Shown here: positions 25,942 through 35,000 of the stretch, piece after piece
Layout of the letters: each line of letters begins with the position of its first letter
Numbering within the stretch: the stretch's first letter is position 1
From: an uncultured Flavobacteriales bacterium
Lineage (GTDB): Bacteria; Bacteroidota; Bacteroidia; Flavobacteriales; Weeksellaceae
DNA: 64,000 nt
Direction: 5' to 3'
Assembly: GCA_937973555.1 (NCBI GenBank)
Contig: CALJKL010000078.1
Location: 22,712 to 86,711 of the forward strand
Translations under genes and position numbers: made by a program
The notes under the pieces: generated by a model
Seen by the model: the letters and a program-made list of their open reading frames with translations, nothing else
What the model was told of the DNA's origin: nothing
Database searches by the model: none

Positions 25942-27297
25942 ATGGACCCCGATAGTTTTGTCAAACTTATTATTGCATTATTACTCGTATTATTGAACGG
26001 TTTTTTCGTAGCCGCAGAATTTTCTATCGTTAAAGTGCGTTATTCGCAGATTCAGTTAAAAGCCGCTGAAGGAAATAAAATGGCCAAGCAGGCAGAACAC
26101 ATCATCAAAAATTTAGACGCTTATCTTTCTGCTACCCAATTGGGTATTACCCTCGCCTCATTAGCCTTAGGGTGGGTAGGTGAAAGCACTTTAGAGCATG
26201 TTTTTAGTGCGATATTCAATAATTTAAGTCTAAGTATAGCTCCTAATACCCTTACTACAATCTCAGTTATTACCAGTTTCCTTATTATTACCATTATGCA
26301 TATTGTTTTTGGTGAATTGGTGCCAAAATCTATTGCCATCAGGAAATCTGAACCAGCAACTTTGTTCATTGCTGCGCCATTGAGGCTGTTTTATAATATT
26401 TTTCGTCCATTTATATGGTTAATGAATGTTATTTCTAACGCTTTCTTAAGATTGATAGGCATACATCCCGTTTCGGAGCACGAAATACATTCTACAGAAG
26501 AATTGCAGCTTTTGGTAAAACAGTCTGCAGACAGTGGAGAGATAGAAGAAGAAAACTACGAAATCATTAAGAATGCTTTCGATTTTACAGACCATAATGC
26601 CAAGCAGGTAATGGTACCGCGCCAAAATATCTTTTCTATTGATATAGAAGAGAGTAAAGAAGAAATTTTGGAGAAAATTATGGAAAGCGGTTACTCTAGA
26701 ATTCCGGTGTATGAAGATTCTATCGATAATATTATTGGAATTTTTTATGCCAAAGAAATCATCAGAGAATACATCAAGCATAAAGATAATCTGGAAGCAT
26801 TTGATCTTAGAAACTACTTGCGTGAAGCCTTCTTTGTAGTAGGCAGTAAAAAGGTTTCAGATTTATTGAAGGTTTTTCAGCAGAAGAAACAGCATTTGGC
26901 TATTGTCATTGATGAATTTGGAGGAACAGAAGGTATCCTTACCCTGGAAGATATTCTGGAAGAATTGGTAGGCGAAATTCAGGATGAGGAAGATGAGGAA
27001 GAAAAAATTGTAGATCAGATAAACGAAAATACTTTTTGGGTATTGGCGACTCAACCATTGGAAGAAATCAATGAACATTTGCCGAAACCACTTTCTGAAG
27101 ATGGAGAATATAATACTTTAGCAGGCTTTATTCTGCATCAGTTAGAAGAAATACCGGAAGAAAATCAAGAATTTGAAATAGATGATTATCAGTTCAAAAT
27201 TTTGAAAATGAATAACAAGAGTGTAGAGTTAGTAGAACTGATCTATAGCCCTAAAGATATCATAGACGAATTCACTGAAGAAATAAGCGAAATCTAA
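25942..27297 (+). CDS. CNNM/CorC-type membrane protein (DUF21, CBS pair, CorC_HlyC)
   Basis: A 451-residue hemolysin-family protein. The DUF21 membrane domain (about 1-185) has N-G-F-F-V-A-A-E-F-S-I-V-K and the T-Q-L-G-I-T-L-A-S-L-A-L-G-W-V-G-E stretch. A CBS pair (about 205-330) includes V-M-V-P-R-Q-N-I-F and H-L-A-I-V-I-D-E-F-G-G-T-E-G-I-L-T-L-E-D. A C-terminal CorC_HlyC domain follows. Characterised relatives export Mg2+ or Co2+; the older hemolysin label is not supported. clpS starts 8 nt after its stop and is probably co-transcribed. Confidence 0.92.
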   Translation: MDPDSFVKLIIALLLVLLNGFFVAAEFSIVKVRYSQIQLKAAEGNKMAKQAEHIIKNLDAYLSATQLGITLASLALGWVGESTLEHVFSAIFNNLSLSIAPNTLTTISVITSFLIITIMHIVFGELVPKSIAIRKSEPATLFIAAPLRLFYNIFRPFIWLMNVISNAFLRLIGIHPVSEHEIHSTEELQLLVKQSADSGEIEEENYEIIKNAFDFTDHNAKQVMVPRQNIFSIDIEESKEEILEKIMESGYSRIPVYEDSIDNIIGIFYAKEIIREYIKHKDNLEAFDLRNYLREAFFVVGSKKVSDLLKVFQQKKQHLAIVIDEFGGTEGILTLEDILEELVGEIQDEEDEEEKIVDQINENTFWVLATQPLEEINEHLPKPLSEDGEYNTLAGFILHQLEEIPEENQEFEIDDYQFKILKMNNKSVELVELIYSPKDIIDEFTEEISEI

Positions 27298-27305
27298 AAA
27301 GAGTT

Positions 27306-27593
27306 ATGTTTTTTTACGATAAGCCACAACGCGAATACCAAGAAGAGATTACATTGTTGGAAAATGAAGACGAGGTCTATAAACTAGTGCTTCACAATGA
27401 TGATGTCAATACCTTTGATTATGTGATCGATTGCCTTATCGAAATCTGCAAACATACGCTAGAACAGGCAGAGCAATGTACCATCTTGGTTCATTATAAA
27501 GGAAAATGTACCGTTAAAACAGGAGGAATGGACCTTTTGAAGCCCATGCACGATCAATTGATTTCAAGAGGGTTAACATCCGAAATAGTATAA
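27306..27593 (+). CDS. clpS: ClpS adaptor protein
   Basis: A 95-residue N-end-rule adaptor that delivers substrates with bulky N-terminal residues to ClpAP. The substrate-pocket motif V-L-H-N-D-D-V-N-T-F-D-Y-V (about 28-40) and the conserved V-H-Y-K-G-K-C and L-I-S-R-G-L-T segments are present. A Clp ATPase is not in the window. It follows the CorC-type gene by 8 nt and ends at a bidirectional terminator. Confidence 0.93.
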   Translation: MFFYDKPQREYQEEITLLENEDEVYKLVLHNDDVNTFDYVIDCLIEICKHTLEQAEQCTILVHYKGKCTVKTGGMDLLKPMHDQLISRGLTSEIV

Positions 27594-27594
27594 A

Positions 27595-27624
27595 AAAAAA
27601 TCACGCTAAAAAGCGTGATTTTTT
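27595..27624. terminator. Bidirectional terminator after clpS
   Basis: AAAAAATCACGC pairs with GCGTGATTTTTT around TAAAAA. It serves clpS and the convergent peptidase gene. Confidence 0.88.
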
Positions 27625-27641
27625 ATTTTATATATTCCCGA

Positions 27642-29843
27642 TTAAAATTTTACTTTAAAAACTTTGGTTTCACCATTTCTGATGATGGTTACCTCCTTTT
27701 CGTCTCCAGCATTAATTTTGGCCAGACAATCCATGTAAGAATAAACCTCTGTGATTTTACAATCTCCAATTTGGGTAAGAATATCGCCAGCCATTATTCC
27801 GGCAATGGCAGCGGGTCTATTATCTGTAACTCCATCTATATGCAAACCGTCTTTGGAGTCGGCATAACTTGGCATAATGCCTAGCGTTACCTTATATTTC
27901 GGCACAGATTTAGAAGCCGTAGTTTTGGTTTTGGTAAAAGGGATTTCAGCTTTCTCAGAAAGTTCACTCGAGATTCTGAAAACATATTCTGTAATGGTTT
28001 TTACACCTTCAAAATTTATTTTATCGGCATCATCGCTTGGTTTATGATAGTCTGCATGCGTACCGGTAAACATAAAAAGTACCGGGATGTCTTTCAAGTA
28101 AAAACTTGTATGGTCGCTAGGGCCTACACCTGCTTCATCCAATGTGATATTGTAACCTCCAGGTTTCAGTTTCTTTACCATGTCTGGGAAAATAGGGGAG
28201 CTGCCTACACCGCCTACTGTAAGGTTTTTGTCTTTATCCAATCTTCCCACCATATCCATATTAATCATGGCAGATACATTTTGATATTGAGTTTTTATAT
28301 TTTCAGCCAACTTTTTAGAACCAATTAGTCCATCTTCTTCTGCTGAGAAAAGCGCAAAAACATAATTTGCCTTTTCTCTGGTTTTATTTTTGGTGAAAAT
28401 TCTAGCCAGTTCCATTACGGCAGTTACACCAGATGCATTATCATCGGCCCCGTTGTGTATCATTCCGTCAGAATTGACAAGTGTAGAGTGGTGATGCTCA
28501 TTAAGTCCAAGATGATCAAAATGTGCCCCGATAATGATGGTTTTTGCAGCTTTATTGTCAAGATATCCAATAACGTTTCTTCCCGAAGTATTTAGAGAAG
28601 AATTTTCATCATGAGGATTCATTTTTACTGAATATTCAAAAGGCTGAATACTGGTCTTTAGGCCCAATTTTTTGAAATAATCAGACAGATAGTTTGCAGC
28701 TTTTTTTTCACCTTCACTGCCTGCCAATCTGCCCTTCAAATCATCGCTTGCCAAATAGGAAAGATGGTTTTTAAGATTTTCTTCGTTAATGTTTTCAGCT
28801 TCGTCCGTTTCTACCCAATCTGCAATAAAGACATTGGTTTCTCTTGGCTTAGATTGATCTCTATTACTGCTGAAAACCAATTTTTTACCATCTCTTGAAA
28901 ACATCGGGAAGGCATTGAACTCACTTTCGTAGGTTATCTGTTTCAAGTTTTTACCATCAATACCGATGGTGTACAATTGAAAATCATAACCTCTGGTAGA
29001 ATGATGGTTGCTGGAGAAGATAATCCTTTTATCATTGGGTGTAAAATAAGGTGCCCAATTGGCTTTTCCAAGGTGGGTAATCTGTTTTAATCCGGTACCG
29101 TCGGCATTGATGGTATAGATTTCCATGCTGGTAGGGGCTACCAAATTTTGAGCAAGCAGATCTTTGTATTCTTTTACCTCTTCTTGGGTCTTAGGCCTCG
29201 AGGCACGGAAAACGATCTTCTTGGAATCATGAGAAAAAAATGCACCACCATCATATCCTAATCCCGAAGTCAGCTGCTTAAGGTTTTTGCCGTCAATATC
29301 CATGGTCCAGAGTTCCAAATCGCCACTTCTGGTAGAAGTAAATACTATTTTCTTACCATCAGGAGAAAGTGTAGCTTCAGCATCGTATCCTGGAGAATTG
29401 GTTAATTTTTTAGTAATGTTTCCCTTCAAATCTGCCACATAAATGTCAAATTCAGGGTAAATTGCCCACAAATATTTTCCTCCCATAGGAACAGGAGGAG
29501 CAGGACAAGCGGCAGAGCTTTCATGCGTAGAAGCATATAGTATATGCTTGTTATCTGGCATGAAATAAGAGCAGGTAGTTCTTCCTTTTCCTGTTGAAGC
29601 CAATTGCAAATTTTCAGATTTTTTATTGAAATCTTTAGCTAAATCATACAGAAAAATCTGGTCGCATTCTATTCCAGCACTTTTATTGGTAACCTGCATG
29701 GTGAGAAATTTACCATCAGGAGAAAAATAGGCTTCTGCATTGTCTCCGCCATCGGTAATTTTCGTGATGTTTTTTAAGTTTCTTTCCTGTGAAAATAACG
29801 CGGCACTGGTAAAGAGTGCCAAAAAGATATGTTTTTTCTTCAT
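27642..29843 (-). CDS. Secreted M28 peptidase with PD40 propeller and PDZ domain
   Basis: A 733-residue exported protein: a signal peptide (I-F-L-A-L-F-T-S-A-A-L-F-S-Q), then TolB/PD40 propeller repeats (about 25-345) with recurrent S-P-D-G-K and D-L-W/D-L-E-L-W motifs. The M28 zinc aminopeptidase (about 360-620) shows H-F-D-H-L-G, D-D-N-A-S-G, S-A-E-E-D-G-L-I-G-S, N-M-D-M-V-G-R and the final T-H-A-D-Y-H. A PDZ domain (about 645-733) ends the protein. No type IX secretion C-terminal domain is visible, so periplasmic or membrane-side action is likely. It lies downstream of the TamL gene on the same strand (9-nt gap). Confidence 0.9.
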   Translation of the reverse strand: MKKKHIFLALFTSAALFSQERNLKNITKITDGGDNAEAYFSPDGKFLTMQVTNKSAGIECDQIFLYDLAKDFNKKSENLQLASTGKGRTTCSYFMPDNKHILYASTHESSAACPAPPVPMGGKYLWAIYPEFDIYVADLKGNITKKLTNSPGYDAEATLSPDGKKIVFTSTRSGDLELWTMDIDGKNLKQLTSGLGYDGGAFFSHDSKKIVFRASRPKTQEEVKEYKDLLAQNLVAPTSMEIYTINADGTGLKQITHLGKANWAPYFTPNDKRIIFSSNHHSTRGYDFQLYTIGIDGKNLKQITYESEFNAFPMFSRDGKKLVFSSNRDQSKPRETNVFIADWVETDEAENINEENLKNHLSYLASDDLKGRLAGSEGEKKAANYLSDYFKKLGLKTSIQPFEYSVKMNPHDENSSLNTSGRNVIGYLDNKAAKTIIIGAHFDHLGLNEHHHSTLVNSDGMIHNGADDNASGVTAVMELARIFTKNKTREKANYVFALFSAEEDGLIGSKKLAENIKTQYQNVSAMINMDMVGRLDKDKNLTVGGVGSSPIFPDMVKKLKPGGYNITLDEAGVGPSDHTSFYLKDIPVLFMFTGTHADYHKPSDDADKINFEGVKTITEYVFRISSELSEKAEIPFTKTKTTASKSVPKYKVTLGIMPSYADSKDGLHIDGVTDNRPAAIAGIMAGDILTQIGDCKITEVYSYMDCLAKINAGDEKEVTIIRNGETKVFKVKF

Positions 29844-29852
29844 AAAAATTGA

Positions 29853-32414
29853 TTAGAAAGGATATCCAATTGAAAAATTGAATGTTGGTTTTAGTGGTTG
29901 AATGCTACTGATTACCCATCTTTCGCCTTTTGGTAGATTAGGATCATGTAGTTTATATGCAAAATCGAATCTTGCTACGATGTAAGCAATTTTAATTCTT
30001 AGTCCCAGTCCTGAGCCTAATCCCATTTGGGAAATAAATTTGTTGAATTTAAATTCGTCTCCAATTCCATTGTCTTTAAGACTCCAAATATTTCCGGCAT
30101 CTGCAAAAACAGCGCCCTCAAACATATCGCTTATAGGGAAACGGTATTCAATATTTGAGGTCAGTTTTACATTATCCATCATGTAGGCTCTTACCCTTTT
30201 GTCGATTTGAGTATCGGCAGGACCTAGTCCTCCAAAAGCTACCCACGCTCTAATATCATTGCTCCCTCCATTGAAATAAGAACGGATGAAGGGTAAATCA
30301 CTGGAATTTCCATAAGGGATACCTACTCCTATAAACTGACGAACGATGAACTGATGGTTTCTATTGAAGGTAAAATATTTTCGGGTATCAATATCAAATT
30401 TTACAAACTGAGAAATGGGAATTCCAAAAACGGTTTTACTGGCATTGATGATACCTGTTTCGTTATTATTTTTACTGAAAAGACTTAGCATGTTTCCGGC
30501 AAATTCTATTTTGGCATCAAAAAAGAATGGGTTTTTGTAACCTTTTTTACCAATTTCATTATAAATGAAATTATAAGAAAAAGAGTTGATTAGCACATCC
30601 TGGGTAAGGCGGTCTTTTTTGATGACTGATTGCCTGAAATTGAGCAATAATTGCTGGCCATCAGCATTTAAGGTGCTATGGAAAGATCCGTCATTTAAAA
30701 CCAATTTAGAAAAATCTTCTATGCTCAGATTAGGATCTACGTTAGGGTTGTATTGTTTGTATAAGCTGAAAATATCATCCTTAATGGCTCTTTCTGCGTC
30801 GAAATAATCATAATATCGGTCTTTGTTTCTGGTAAAAGAAAACTGGGTGTTGAATGCAGAAAATCTATGTGAAATAACATCATTAACTGTAAGGAAATAA
30901 TTAAGCCCTCCATTGAGGTTTGTTCTGTCCATTCCGATGTTATTCTGCACTGAAGCTCCAATATTGAAAATGGTGACAGGAGAATATTTGTTAGGGACAA
31001 AGTTTTCTGTCCTGAAAGGAAGAAGCAGTCTTGGGAAATTTAAACCTAACTGAAGTGAATATTCTGAGGCATTGAATTTTGCCTGAGGATTTTTTTCATC
31101 ATATACCGTACCGAATGTTCCCGAAACGCTTCCTGTAAAATTTTCTGCTCCACCAAATAAATTTCTTGCAGTCAATTCTGCAGATGGTGAGAAACCAAAG
31201 TTCAGGATTTGAGAATAATGTAAATCTATTGCGGTTTTAATATTGTATTTGGGTAATGGTATTAATTTATACCTTACATTAATGATAGTATCATTGGGAT
31301 TATTATCATCTTTAGGTCCCGCTTCATAACTGGCAATATTGAAATTATTGAGGGAGAGGAAGTTTCTTTTGGTAAGGTCAAGGTTTTTTTGATTATAAAC
31401 TTCTCCTCTTTTTATTGTAATGGGTCTCCAAAGGGCTTTTAAATTATATTGGTCGTCAATTCTTTTAATATTGACATCCTTATATTCAGCGTTTTCTTGT
31501 GGTTTATCGGTAATTTTTTCAAGATATTGTATTTCTATATCACCTATTGTATATTGTTTGTAAGGCGTTTTAATAGAATCTTTCAGAATATCCATAGTAA
31601 GAGGCACCTTTTTTCTACTTTTGAGGGTGTCTGCGGTAAAATAAATCTCGCCGCCGTCTTTATTGAAGCTATAAAATCCCCTTTCCTGCATCAGGTTGGT
31701 AATTCTTTTTACCTCTTCTTCCAGGTTTTCTTGGTTCAGAACAGTACCAGATTTTACAAAACTTTCACTTATTTTCTGTTCGTAAATGTTTTTAATGTTT
31801 TCGTAAGGAATATTGTAAGAATAACTGCTGATGTAGGTTGGATCTTTGTGGGTGATTTTATAATTGGCTTCTGCTTTTTTGGAAGCAGAATCTAATTTGT
31901 GAGAAAAATCTACTTTAGCATCCCAAAATCCTTTATATACCAAATATTTTCTAATGGAAGTGGCACTTGTTTCTGTTTTTCCTTCTTCTAAAATGACTGG
32001 AGGCTTACCGAAAGTATGGAAAAATCTGCTTGCAAATATGCTTTTTCCTACATATTCCGGATGGTTGTATTTTCTAAAAAGAGAATCTCTTAGATTTTGG
32101 TTTCTCATGTCTCCAGGAAACGTCATGTACTCCCTTAAGATACTGTCATATTTAGGGTTAGATTGATTGTAAAGCCATAACCCAACAGGAAAAAGATAAA
32201 GGATTTTTTTATTTGGTTTTTGACTTACATAATTAGGAATGACATCTTTATAGAGATGATTGTCTATATATTCAAAATTGTTTTTGGTAAGCAGGTATTT
32301 TCCTTGAGGTACTTTTTTGGTACTGTTACAGGCATATAGAAACCAGATGAGAATTGCAAATGCAAAAAATATGTGGTACTTTTGAATATATTTAAAGAAA
32401 TGCTTACCGCCCAT
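29853..32414 (-). CDS. tamL: TamL-like BamA-family outer-membrane lipoprotein
   Basis: An 853-residue Omp85 protein. The N-terminal signal ends in F-L-Y-A-C-N-S-T-K-K, a lipobox, so the mature protein is lipidated, unlike BamA. POTRA-like domains occupy about 40-390, followed by a 16-strand barrel typical of the family, with the insertion motif V-R-A-Y (R-I/V-R-A-Y) and G-L-G-L-R-I near the end. In Bacteroidetes such lipoproteins (TamL) partner with TamB in envelope assembly. The tamB gene is not in the window. Its start overlaps the divergent methyltransferase gene by 15 nt. Confidence 0.87.
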   Translation of the reverse strand: MGGKHFFKYIQKYHIFFAFAILIWFLYACNSTKKVPQGKYLLTKNNFEYIDNHLYKDVIPNYVSQKPNKKILYLFPVGLWLYNQSNPKYDSILREYMTFPGDMRNQNLRDSLFRKYNHPEYVGKSIFASRFFHTFGKPPVILEEGKTETSATSIRKYLVYKGFWDAKVDFSHKLDSASKKAEANYKITHKDPTYISSYSYNIPYENIKNIYEQKISESFVKSGTVLNQENLEEEVKRITNLMQERGFYSFNKDGGEIYFTADTLKSRKKVPLTMDILKDSIKTPYKQYTIGDIEIQYLEKITDKPQENAEYKDVNIKRIDDQYNLKALWRPITIKRGEVYNQKNLDLTKRNFLSLNNFNIASYEAGPKDDNNPNDTIINVRYKLIPLPKYNIKTAIDLHYSQILNFGFSPSAELTARNLFGGAENFTGSVSGTFGTVYDEKNPQAKFNASEYSLQLGLNFPRLLLPFRTENFVPNKYSPVTIFNIGASVQNNIGMDRTNLNGGLNYFLTVNDVISHRFSAFNTQFSFTRNKDRYYDYFDAERAIKDDIFSLYKQYNPNVDPNLSIEDFSKLVLNDGSFHSTLNADGQQLLLNFRQSVIKKDRLTQDVLINSFSYNFIYNEIGKKGYKNPFFFDAKIEFAGNMLSLFSKNNNETGIINASKTVFGIPISQFVKFDIDTRKYFTFNRNHQFIVRQFIGVGIPYGNSSDLPFIRSYFNGGSNDIRAWVAFGGLGPADTQIDKRVRAYMMDNVKLTSNIEYRFPISDMFEGAVFADAGNIWSLKDNGIGDEFKFNKFISQMGLGSGLGLRIKIAYIVARFDFAYKLHDPNLPKGERWVISSIQPLKPTFNFSIGYPF
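32354..32384 (+). promoter_or_regulatory. Promoter of the RNA methyltransferase gene inside tamL
   Basis: TTG (32354-32356), 20 bp, TACTTTTG (32377-32384), lying within the tamL coding region on the other strand. Confidence 0.6.
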
Positions 32415-33128
32415 AAAATAAAATTATTTCAGTCTTTAGACAAAAAGAAATTTAGACAAAAATACAATTTGTTTTTGGTTGAAGGCAATAAAATTATTGC
32501 TGAACTCAAAAATTCTCATTATAAAGTTAATGAAATTTTTAGTTGCGAACCTGCAAAACTAGATTTTTTAAAAACTGAATCTCATCTTATTACAGAAAGA
32601 GAACTCCAAAAAATTAGTTTTCTTCAAACTCCTAAAGATTCTGTAGCGGTAGTAGAAATGCCAGAACCATCTCTTCTGGAAAATAAGAATATCCAAATCA
32701 TCTTAGACGGAATACAAGATCCTGGAAACTTGGGAACCATCATCAGATTGTGCGATTGGTTTGGGATAGAACAGATAATCTGCAGTGAAGACACTGTAGA
32801 TCTCTACAATCCAAAGGTTATACAAGCCACCAAAGGCTCTTTTACAAGGGTAAATGTTTTTTATACCAATCTACAGCAATTTTTGAAGGATTCAGATGCT
32901 GTACATATCGGTACAGATATGGTAGGAGAAAATTTTTATACCTATAAGTTTCCTGAAAAATTTAATTTGATTTTAGGCAACGAAGGCAATGGCATGAGAC
33001 CGGAAATAGAGCAGTTGGTTTCTCAAAACATCACCATCCCGAGATTTGGGAAAACCAAATCTACAGAAAGTCTTAATGTTTCTATGGCTGCAGGGATTAT
33101 TTTGGGGCAAATCTTTTCCAAAAAATAA
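32400..33128 (+). CDS. SpoU/TrmH-family RNA 2'-O-methyltransferase
   Basis: A 242-residue enzyme of the SPOUT class, which transfers methyl groups from SAM to ribose 2'-OH in rRNA or tRNA. The N-terminal substrate domain (K-Y-N-L-F-L-V-E-G-N-K) is followed by the knotted domain with D-G-I-Q-D-P-G-N-L-G-T-I-I-R (motif 1), L-I-L-G-N-E-G-N-G-M-R (motif 2) and S-L-N-V-S-M-A-A-G-I-I-L (motif 3). The target nucleotide is unknown. The ATG at 32400 is chosen because the longer in-frame start at 32373 lies inside the promoter. Confidence 0.92.
   Translation: MLTAHKIKLFQSLDKKKFRQKYNLFLVEGNKIIAELKNSHYKVNEIFSCEPAKLDFLKTESHLITERELQKISFLQTPKDSVAVVEMPEPSLLENKNIQIILDGIQDPGNLGTIIRLCDWFGIEQIICSEDTVDLYNPKVIQATKGSFTRVNVFYTNLQQFLKDSDAVHIGTDMVGENFYTYKFPEKFNLILGNEGNGMRPEIEQLVSQNITIPRFGKTKSTESLNVSMAAGIILGQIFSKK
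32457..32488 (-). promoter_or_regulatory. Promoter of tamL inside the methyltransferase gene
   Basis: On the minus strand TTG (32488-32486), 21 bp, TATTTTTG (32464-32457), about 43 bp upstream of the tamL ATG. The two divergent transcripts would overlap at their 5' ends. Confidence 0.55.
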
Positions 33129-33185
33129 TTTCAAAGAATATATTGAAAATTAATATCTTGCATCTTATATTTAACATAATAATTA

Positions 33186-34115
33186 ATGCAGAAGCTCGCT
33201 TTTTTTATTAATCCTACGATTAGACATTTCAAAAAAATAGAAATTGACATTCAGCATCATTTCAGTTCTTTCGACTATAAATTCTTTATTTCAGAATTTT
33301 CCGGACATTTTTTAACGTTACCCCAAAAAGCGGCAGATGAAGGTTTTACGCATTTTATTGCGGTAGGTGGTGATGGTACTTTAAATGAGGTGGTAAATGG
33401 GATCATCAATTCCTTTAAAACAGAAGAGGGGTGCGACTGGGCAAAAATAAAGGAAATCAAAATCGGGATTTTGCCCTCCGGCAGTGGAAATGATTTTGTA
33501 AAAAACTTAGGATATAAAACCCTAGACGAACTGAAAAACCTAATTAATAGAGATTCTTCAGGTTTAGTAGATGTAGGTTTTGCAGAATATCTAGACAGAG
33601 GGATGAACAAAGCAGAACGCTTTTTCATTAATGTTTCAGATGTTGGAATAGGGGGTGAGGTGGTTATCAATAAAGAAAAATTGCCAATGGCATTGCCTGG
33701 AGAAGTCAACTATTTTTTGGCTATCGTTTCTACTTTTTTAACCTATAAAAAGAAGTTGATAAATGTAAAGGCAAAAGAATTTAATTGGGAAGGTACGGTA
33801 TTGAATTTTGTAATTGCCAATGCCAAATATTTTGGCAATTCTATTGGTATTGCTCCTCATGCCGAAATATCAGATGGTAAATTTGCTATTACCAATATCG
33901 GAAATATCAGTTTGAAAGATTATTTCATGAATATAGGCACTGCTAAAAAATGTAAGAAAATAATCCATCCAGAAGTTTTTTATACAGAATCTGAAGAACT
34001 GCTGATAGAAAATGCGGATAAAAGACCTCTCACCATTGATATGGATGGAGAATTTATAGGTTATGCTCCTGTAAAATTTACCTGTCTGAAACAGAAACTG
34101 AATTTTCTACAATAA
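33186..34115 (+). CDS. Diacylglycerol/lipid kinase family protein
   Basis: A 309-residue DagK-like kinase. The ATP-binding G-G-D-G-T-L-N-E-V-V-N-G (about 61-72) and L-P-S-G-S-G-N-D-F-V-K (about 99-109) are conserved, and the beta-rich C-terminal domain carries H-A-E-I-S-D-G and D-M-D-G-E. It probably phosphorylates diacylglycerol or a sphingoid-type lipid at the inner membrane; flavobacteria contain sphingolipids, so either is possible. It ends at a hairpin shared with the convergent mscS-like gene. Confidence 0.88.
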   Translation: MQKLAFFINPTIRHFKKIEIDIQHHFSSFDYKFFISEFSGHFLTLPQKAADEGFTHFIAVGGDGTLNEVVNGIINSFKTEEGCDWAKIKEIKIGILPSGSGNDFVKNLGYKTLDELKNLINRDSSGLVDVGFAEYLDRGMNKAERFFINVSDVGIGGEVVINKEKLPMALPGEVNYFLAIVSTFLTYKKKLINVKAKEFNWEGTVLNFVIANAKYFGNSIGIAPHAEISDGKFAITNIGNISLKDYFMNIGTAKKCKKIIHPEVFYTESEELLIENADKRPLTIDMDGEFIGYAPVKFTCLKQKLNFLQ

Positions 34116-34142
34116 AAAAGAATTCTAATAAGGAATGCTTTT
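34116..34142. terminator. Hairpin between lipid kinase and MscS genes
   Basis: AAAAG-A-ATTC (34116-34125) pairs with GAAT-G-CTTTT (34133-34142) with one internal mismatch. It is weak but lies exactly in the convergent gap. Confidence 0.5.
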
Positions 34143-34998
34143 ATTCTTTGGGAGTTTTTTCTGCTTTTGCAGAATCTTCTTTATTTTCTTTTAAGACTAC
34201 CTTATTATCTTTTAAATATTGAATAATTTTGAATAATACATCAGATTTTAAACTGTTTCCTGGAGCCGTTACATCAGTGGTTTTAAACCAATACGCAACG
34301 CGTAACTTTATTTTTTCGCCATCAATTTCTTGAATGTAAATGGTAGATTTGGGTTCTTTTTCTATTTCTTCAAAAGAATTGATAATTGCTAAAATATCTT
34401 TCATTATCGTTTCCAGATCCTCAAAAAAGGCTATATTCAGCGTTACTTCACTTCTCAATAACTGGTTATAAGTGAAGTTCTCTAATGGATTTTTAAGAAT
34501 GATAGAATTAGGAATAAAAACATCTTTTCCATCTAGGGTTTTGATATTGGTTTCTCTTAAAGACATTTTCTTAACTCTGCCCCTCATTCCTTCCACTTCT
34601 ATTAGGTCACCTATTTTAAAAGGCCTTCTGAATGCCATTAGAATTCCGGCTAAGAAATTTTCGCCGATGTCCTTCAATGCAAAACCTATTATAAAAGTGG
34701 TAAGTGCTGTTCCTGCAAGTATTTTATCTGTAATATCCTTAAATCCAAGAATTCCCAAACAAACTACTATGAGCAAAAGGGTAAGGACAAAGGAGACAAT
34801 GTTCACCAAAAAGTCTGTAACAATAGAGTTTTTTGATTTTTCATTAAGAAATCTTGTTGCAATTTTAGTGGCCTGTTTTATAATAAACAAACCTACTAGA
34901 AAAACAATTATTGCAAAAATAATAGAAGGAATGGCATTTTGTAAATTTTGCATTGCTGATTCAGCATTACTGCCAAAATTGGTAATCTCTTTTTTCAA
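34141..34998 (-). CDS. Small-conductance mechanosensitive channel (MscS family)
   Basis: A 285-residue channel: an N-terminal span (about 19-40), two further spans (about 60-115) and a pore helix with G-T-A-L-T-T-F-I-I-G-F-A-L-K-D-I-G-E-N-F-L-A-G (about 95-117), followed by the beta domain R-P-F-K-I-G-D-L-I-E-V-E-G and N-S-I-I-L-K-N-P-L-E-N-F. It protects cells against osmotic downshift. It ends a run of co-directional envelope genes; the upstream hypothetical gene stops 2 nt before its start. Confidence 0.93.
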   Translation of the reverse strand: MKKEITNFGSNAESAMQNLQNAIPSIIFAIIVFLVGLFIIKQATKIATRFLNEKSKNSIVTDFLVNIVSFVLTLLLIVVCLGILGFKDITDKILAGTALTTFIIGFALKDIGENFLAGILMAFRRPFKIGDLIEVEGMRGRVKKMSLRETNIKTLDGKDVFIPNSIILKNPLENFTYNQLLRSEVTLNIAFFEDLETIMKDILAIINSFEEIEKEPKSTIYIQEIDGEKIKLRVAYWFKTTDVTAPGNSLKSDVLFKIIQYLKDNKVVLKENKEDSAKAEKTPKE

Positions 34999-35000
34999 AA

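Noticed and set aside
25942..27297. Hemolysin label for the CBS-domain protein
   Set aside because: DUF21-CBS-CorC layout fits ion transport; nothing indicates a toxin.
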